Assembly: GCA_031415655.1 (NCBI GenBank)
Contig: JANOSD010000033.1
Span: 1-64,000 of the forward strand
Reading direction: 5' to 3'
DNA length: 64,000 bases
DNA from: JAKOVR01 sp031415655
GTDB lineage: Bacteria > Actinomycetota > Acidimicrobiia > Acidimicrobiales > Acidimicrobilacustridaceae
Shown piece after piece: positions 59,737 through 64,000 of this stretch. How positions within the stretch are numbered: the first letter of the stretch is position 1; each line of letters begins with the position of its first letter. Under the pieces are notes generated by a model. The model was given only the letters and a program-made list of their open reading frames with translations, did no database searches and was not told the DNA's origin. The position numbers and the translations under genes are program-made.

Positions 59737-61182
59737 CTACCGTTGACGGGCAAGCCGCTTGCGCTTCGCCCGTGCCGGCAGGTTTTCGTCGGGCTCGTCG
59801 CCACCGTGCGACTTCGTCGGCCATACCGCTCGGGCCAGTGGCCATGACCGAGTGCCCGTTTCTGGGTCGACGGGTCGAGGGTCGAGCTGCTCGTCTTCTT
59901 GGAGCGCCACGAGCAGGCAAAGCACCCGAACTAGCGCCAGCTTCTTCTCCTGTGGACCGAGGTTGGCGAAGTCGAGCAACTGACCTGGGCGGCGGGGTAC
60001 GGATTCGTTGAAGAGCGTGAGCTCAGTGAGCTTGCCCGACGTCGACTTCGCGTCGGAACCCCCCGTGATCCCGACCAACTCGGCGAGTACCTCATCGACT
60101 TCTTTGTCCTCAAGGTCGGCCTGGTCGATGAGCTCCGCCGCGACTTGCGCGATTCCCACCTTTCGTTCCTTCGCCCGATTGATCAAGGCATGGAGCACGT
60201 GGTCGACCGGATCAATACGCGCCGGCGGCTCGGTGGGCAGCGGCGGTATCGACGTTTCTGCTGCCAACTCCTCCCGCTCCTCTAACGCCAACTGCGCCAG
60301 GACCACCTCCTCCCGGACCACCTTCTGGACACCTGGCTGTTCCGGTGAAAGTGCATCGACGACGGCGGGCATTTCCACCTCAACCATCGTTGTATCCGGT
60401 TCGTCAGCGACGGGTTCACGATCAGCGACGGGTTCACGGCCAGTGACGGCGGCCGTGGGATCGTCGACCACGAGCACAACCTGCTCGTCGAAAGCGGAGG
60501 TGGCCGGGACGATTCCCGCAAGGTCATCGACCGCATCAGTTTCCGCGGTACCGAACGCCGAGCCGGCGTCTTTTGAATCAGCGAGCGAAGTGGGTGCGGC
60601 CGCAACCTTGCTCGCTGATCGGGCAAGATCAGCCATCGGGGTGGAAAGGAGGAGGTCGTCGGCCGCTTTGGCTCGGGTGCCCGGCGCCCCGAACCGGTCG
60701 AAATCCACGTCATCAGTTGATTGATCGGCGGTCGAATCGGTGTGGTCGCCATCGGTGACGTTCACCTGCGGTACCGGTTCGGATGCTGGTTCCGAGTGTG
60801 GACCGGGAACACTCTTCGGCAACGGAGCGGTTGCCGGTGTCGGACGAGCCGCTGCCGGGGCTGCCGGGGCTGACGGGACTGCCGTTGCCGCCGATACTGC
60901 TCGAGCCTTCGCACGAGCTTGCGTGGCAGCGCCGCTTGCCGGTCCCGTTGCGCTTGCGGTCGGCGGGCGCGATGACACGACGGGTGCGGCGGCCGGCTCG
61001 GGGCTGGGGACCGCCGCCGGCGCGGGCGCCAACCGCTCCTCGATCGATACCAGGTCGCGTTGGGCACTTGACGCGGCACGGGCAATGTCGTTGGCGGAGC
61101 CGCCGTTCTTCTTCAACATCATGGCAACGACGGCGCCACCGCCGACTACCACGATGGCCACCACGAGGAGCAGCACAACCAT
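59737..61182 (-). CDS. Membrane-anchored protein with disordered linker and helical C-terminal domain
   Basis: A 481-aa protein. It begins with one strong N-terminal membrane helix (MVVLLLVVAIVVVGGGAVVA), followed by a ~300-residue Ala/Pro/Ser/Asp-rich disordered linker. The C-terminal helical domain has DHVLHALINRAKERKVGIAQ, ELIDQADLEDKEVDEVLAEL and LGPQEKKLALVRVLCLLVAL, and a basic tail. ATG 61182 is used because the helix starts there. No named domain recognised. It is the last gene of a minus-strand run from 62080 that is divergent from the Ser/Thr kinase. Confidence 0.7.
   Translation of the reverse strand: MVVLLLVVAIVVVGGGAVVAMMLKKNGGSANDIARAASSAQRDLVSIEERLAPAPAAVPSPEPAAAPVVSSRPPTASATGPASGAATQARAKARAVSAATAVPSAPAAPAAARPTPATAPLPKSVPGPHSEPASEPVPQVNVTDGDHTDSTADQSTDDVDFDRFGAPGTRAKAADDLLLSTPMADLARSASKVAAAPTSLADSKDAGSAFGTAETDAVDDLAGIVPATSAFDEQVVLVVDDPTAAVTGREPVADREPVADEPDTTMVEVEMPAVVDALSPEQPGVQKVVREEVVLAQLALEEREELAAETSIPPLPTEPPARIDPVDHVLHALINRAKERKVGIAQVAAELIDQADLEDKEVDEVLAELVGITGGSDAKSTSGKLTELTLFNESVPRRPGQLLDFANLGPQEKKLALVRVLCLLVALQEDEQLDPRPVDPETGTRSWPLARAVWPTKSHGGDEPDENLPARAKRKRLARQR
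60402..60437. repeat. 18-bp tandem repeat in the disordered linker
   Basis: cgtcagcgacgggttcac is followed by gatcagcgacgggttcac (16/18 identical), encoding a REPVAD-type repeat in the 481-aa protein. Confidence 0.8.
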
Positions 61183-61364
61183 CAGTTCATCCAGACTGTG
61201 TCGAGTAAGACTCGGATACGGAGGGACCAAGGCGACGCGCATGGATCGCCCCAAGACGTCGCTCCGGTCCTTTGATCGCCATTCTTACCGTTTCACCGGC
61301 ACAAGTTCTACACCCTCCACCGCACCCCTTCTGACCTGCACAAATAGTGGGCCAGCGGGGGTTC

Positions 61365-61625
61365 TTAGGGCACCTGCGCCCGAAGCTTCTCCTTGACCGT
61401 CTCCCATCGAGCCTCCGTGCACCCGCCCTTGCCCATGATCTCCTTGGCCTTCCACTCAGGCGCCTCGAAGTCGCGGGGCTGGTTGTCCACCGGCACCTCA
61501 GCGCCATCGACAGTGACCTGAAGTTGCGGCCACGCCGCTTCGTCATCACCCGCCCGGAGGGTAATGCGGAGGCCACTGGCCCCTCCTTCAGGTCCTGCGA
61601 GTACCAAGAAGGTCCATCGTTCCAC
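61365..61625 (-). CDS. Small unrecognised protein in the kinase-adjacent operon
   Basis: An 86-aa protein. GTG 61625 is preferred because AAAGGAA lies 4 nt upstream; ATG 61640 would add MKGNA. It contains VERWTFLVLAGPEGGASGLR and WPQLQVTVDGAEVPVDNQP, a beta-rich pattern. No family recognised. It lies between two other unknown genes on the same strand. Confidence 0.6.
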   Translation of the reverse strand: MERWTFLVLAGPEGGASGLRITLRAGDDEAAWPQLQVTVDGAEVPVDNQPRDFEAPEWKAKEIMGKGGCTEARWETVKEKLRAQVP

Positions 61626-61675
61626 GGCGTTTCCTTTCACATTGCGCGCCGGAAGCCGACACGACGGGAGGCGGG

Positions 61676-62080
61676 TCAGTCCGACCCAGAAGTGGGGCCC
61701 TGAGGCGGAAAGCCCGCCCGTGGATGATCAAGCGGAAACTCAATCTTGATCGCCACTGAGCGAAGAAGTTCGGCGAGTCCGTTCACCAACAACTGCGGTT
61801 GTTCGCCGCCGCCAGCGGTGTTTCGCAGCAACGGTCGAACCTCATCACGCATGTACCGGCCGAACACGTCGATGAACGATGCCTGGATCTTGCGTCCGGC
61901 TTCCGACGCATTGAGCAGCGCCCGTTCGATCAGGACGTCCGGGCCATCGAGGTCATCGAACGCCGAGACTTCGGCCGGGTCGCTCATCTCCGTGCCTGCG
62001 GCAACAATGGGGTTCGGTTCGGAAGGCGTAGAGGTATCGCTCACAGTAAAGTTTCCGTCGGTCGGTGGGGGGCCGAACAT
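61676..62080 (-). CDS. Small unrecognised protein, first gene of the kinase-adjacent operon
   Basis: A 134-aa protein. ATG 62080 has GAGGAA upstream. An acidic Ser/Thr/Pro-rich N-terminus (about 45 residues) precedes a helical region (DGPDVLIERALLNASEAGRK, FIDVFGRYMRDEVRPLLRN). No family recognised. It is divergent from the Ser/Thr kinase across 571 bp. Confidence 0.6.
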   Translation of the reverse strand: MFGPPPTDGNFTVSDTSTPSEPNPIVAAGTEMSDPAEVSAFDDLDGPDVLIERALLNASEAGRKIQASFIDVFGRYMRDEVRPLLRNTAGGGEQPQLLVNGLAELLRSVAIKIEFPLDHPRAGFPPQGPTSGSD

Positions 62081-62651
62081 GAGTTGCTTCCTCGTAGGAA
62101 CCGGCAAAATAGCTCGATCGGCCTACGCCCCGTAGACAGTAGCCATTGCGCGGCTTGCGGCCCGACTCGTCTGTGGGGCCGCCGCTCATCACCACATCGG
62201 GTCAAGGCGACCCCAAACCTACGAGCATTTGCCAGCAACGCTTCGCGAAACGGATTCCGAGCCAGGTTTCGAACTCTCGCACGGGCGCGACGTCGAAAGC
62301 CCCCTTGTTCCGGGCGGGGAGACGGAGGAAGACGTGAGATTCGAAGCTGGCCGGACGCTGCCGAATGGTTTCTGACTCACGTTCCGAGGAGCTCCGAGCG
62401 CGCCGGTCGTCGCTTCGAGCAATGCCACGATTGGCGATTCTGCCGCTCGCGTTGCCGTGCGTAAGGACGGGACCCCGCCCAAATCGTCGAATTGTTTTCC
62501 TCCGAGGCGAGCCTGTCAGCGGGCACCCGCCGCAGCGGGCATGATTATGGAGGCGTGTCCCCTTCGGGTGCTCGCCCGTCCGTCCACTCACTTGGGGGTA
62601 GCGCACACCGATGCGACAGCAACCTGGTCCCAGCGCCGCAGGACCACACCG
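62081..62651. other. Divergent intergenic region before the Ser/Thr kinase
   Basis: 571 bp containing only overlapping short frames in several directions. One minus-strand frame spells ETWLGIRFAKRCWQML near 62210-62260, but it continues as Arg/Gly-rich sequence and overlaps the kinase, so I do not call it. Part may be upstream leader of the kinase; no RNA or repeat seen. Confidence 0.4.
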
Positions 62652-63461
62652 GTGAGCGCCCGTGCCCGCATAGCCGACTACACGTTCATCGAGCTCATCG
62701 GCTCGGGAGGACACGGCTCCGTGCATCTCGCCACCCGACCAGATCGGCTCCCGGTGTCGCCCCCGGAAGTTGCGGTGAAGGTGCTCACCGGTAACACCAG
62801 CCCGGCCGCCTTCGATCGCGCCGCCGACGAATTGCGACTCTGGGCATCGATGCGCTCGCCCCACCTCGCCCAGGTCTACGACACCGGGCGCGAAGACGGC
62901 AGCTTCTACTACGCGATGGCGTACTACCCGCGTGGGTCGCTCGGACACCCTGCGGAGGCACTGACCCGCAACGAAGTCCATAGGGCGGTCGCGCACGCAG
63001 CTCGCGCCGCCCACGACCTTCACGAGGTCGGGTCAGTTCATCGGGATATCAAACCCAACAACGTCCTGCTTCACGCTTCGGGCGCGCATCTGTCCGACCT
63101 CGGTCTGGCCCAAATTCTCACACCCGGTCAGACCGTCACCGGGTTGGGTGCCATAGGCGCCGTGGAGTTCCTCGATCCGCTCATTGTGAAGGGCGGACCC
63201 GCTGGCCGCCACTCGGACATCTTCGCCCTGGCCGCAACCTGGCACCGGGCGCTTACCGGCATTGGTATCTACCCCGACATGGTCGACGACAATCCAATAC
63301 TTGCGCTGCGGTCCGTTATCGAGACCGACCCAGTCGTTGACACGCGCCTGCCCGAGGCGGAGGCCGCGATCATTGACTCCTGCCTGCACCCCGACCCTTC
63401 CTCCCGTCCCGCCACGGCCGCCGACCTGGCCACTCAAATCGAAGAACTGATCACCTCATGA
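62652..63461 (+). CDS. Soluble Ser/Thr protein kinase
   Basis: A 269-aa Hanks-type kinase domain without membrane segment or PASTA repeats. The Gly loop is IGSGGHGSVHLA at about residues 16-27, the ATP-binding Lys is K43 (EVAVKVL), the catalytic loop is VHRDIKPNNVL, and the DFG motif is DLG (LSDLGLAQI). The APE motif is not clear, but GGPAGRHSDIFALAATWHRA fits subdomain IX. GTG 62652 is used; the in-frame upstream sequence from 62457 is Arg/Ser/Pro-rich. ATGA overlap with the next gene. Substrates unknown; the divergent small proteins are candidates. Confidence 0.9.
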   Translation: MSARARIADYTFIELIGSGGHGSVHLATRPDRLPVSPPEVAVKVLTGNTSPAAFDRAADELRLWASMRSPHLAQVYDTGREDGSFYYAMAYYPRGSLGHPAEALTRNEVHRAVAHAARAAHDLHEVGSVHRDIKPNNVLLHASGAHLSDLGLAQILTPGQTVTGLGAIGAVEFLDPLIVKGGPAGRHSDIFALAATWHRALTGIGIYPDMVDDNPILALRSVIETDPVVDTRLPEAEAAIIDSCLHPDPSSRPATAADLATQIEELITS

Positions 63462-64000
63462 GCATTCGAAATCTTCGCCTCCATCCCTTCCCGGGGACGG
63501 GTCTCCTCGCCCGTTACCCCGGCCTCGTGGTGTTTGTACCCGACCCTGGGGTCGGCGGAGGTCAGCCCGATCCGGTCGCCGTGCTTCTCGACACCGCCGA
63601 GGCAGTAGCTGCGACGGAAACCGCTCCTGGAACGGCGCTGGCCGAACGGGTCAGCGCACTGTTGAGTCAATCGGCCATGTTGCCGTCATTTGTGGCCGTG
63701 GGCGACGGACCTGCCGGCGCGTTGGTACAGGTATTTGGCCCGTTGACGGCTTTGTGTGCAACTCCCCAGGGGGAGGTCACCGTCATTGGGCAACCGGCGG
63801 CGGGCGTCACCACGCAGTACGTCGACCAGCTCCTCGCGCTTCGGGTCCCCGACCCAACCGGTGCCGCCATGATCAACCCTCGCCTGCACGTTGATGCCGG
63901 CGTGGTGGGCGCCGGGGGCTTCGCCCTGATCACGACGGAGGCCATGCCCGCCCCGGCATCCCCGCCGCCCGCACCACCACCCATGCCAGTCGGCCCACCA
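63458..64000 (+). CDS. Unrecognised protein coupled to the kinase, partial (cut by window edge)
   Basis: The first 181 codons of a gene starting at ATG 63458, which overlaps the kinase stop (ATGA). It begins MSIRNLRLHPFPGTGLLARY, then has SFVAVGDGPAGALVQVFGPL and VDQLLALRVPDPTG, and is entering a Pro/Ala-rich linker at the edge. In actinobacteria an FHA (phosphothreonine-binding) domain often follows such an N-terminus in kinase-linked genes, but none is visible here, so that is only a prediction. Confidence 0.75.
   Translation, partial: MSIRNLRLHPFPGTGLLARYPGLVVFVPDPGVGGGQPDPVAVLLDTAEAVAATETAPGTALAERVSALLSQSAMLPSFVAVGDGPAGALVQVFGPLTALCATPQGEVTVIGQPAAGVTTQYVDQLLALRVPDPTGAAMINPRLHVDAGVVGAGGFALITTEAMPAPASPPPAPPPMPVGPP

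Noticed and set aside
62202..63023. 273-aa minus-strand frame opposite the kinase
   Set aside because: The kinase motifs on the plus strand are intact; this frame is Arg/Gly/Cys-rich. Only the short ETWLGIRFAKRCW segment looks protein-like, and I could not connect it to a family.
1..64000. CRISPR array
   Set aside because: The tandem repeats seen are short (12-18 bp), directly abutting and mostly in frame in coding sequence, without unique spacers; no cas genes are present.

Overview
The window is GC-rich (roughly mid-60s percent), densely packed bacterial DNA with many 4-bp ATGA/GTGA start-stop overlaps. The gene content and order point to an actinobacterium, most likely of the Acidimicrobiia. 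The supporting points are ppdK next to dnaG-rpoD, the glyS/recO/uppS and phoH-ybeY-CBS-era blocks, a Gram-positive Tad pilus locus without a secretin, and fatty acyl-CoA and acyl-CoA carboxylase genes. The class-level placement is inference; no rRNA is present to confirm it.

Layout. 1-1807 is the end of an element integrated at a tRNA gene: integrase, a small helix-turn-helix protein and a truncated phosphoesterase, all translationally coupled and running off the left edge. 1866-2730 holds two tRNA genes (anticodons CAU and GUU) and an HTH/LAGLIDADG-like gene that runs into the tRNA-Asn gene. 2827-20251 is a core housekeeping block: rpoD, dnaG, ppdK, a PAS-GGDEF protein, glyS, an RDD protein, recO, uppS, era, a CBS/CNNM protein, ybeY, phoH and a duplicated-domain unknown. 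20917-28286 is a nine-gene Tad/Flp pilus operon (cpaB-tadZABC-flp and three TadE/G-like genes). 28366-34429 has a lipoprotein sulfatase, an SPFH/zinc-ribbon plus TIM44-like envelope-stress pair, a tiny zinc-ribbon protein and an MFS transporter. 34416-36949 has murF and ddl.

38626-44849 is a TetR-flanked, tightly coupled operon: a fatty acyl-CoA reductase fused to a HAD phosphatase, a zinc alcohol dehydrogenase, a LarA/DUF2088 protein and a PlsC acyltransferase. It looks like a dedicated pathway for a reduced or ether/alcohol lipid and is my leading candidate for an undescribed system. 44925-47042 carries four small lipoproteins, two of them a tandem duplication with a conserved leader RNA. 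48627-57698 has aconitase with a GntR regulator, a HAD-PlsC fusion, LysR plus an acyl-CoA carboxylase beta subunit, and a TetR-diiron protein pair with two tandem palindromic operators.

58018-58660 is a decayed glutaminase pseudogene with several frameshifts. 58829-64000 is a cluster of unrecognised small proteins, a membrane-anchored 481-aa protein, a soluble Ser/Thr kinase and a coupled partial gene running off the right edge, possibly one signalling module. Throughout the window, short 15- or 18-bp minisatellites recur inside or just after genes.
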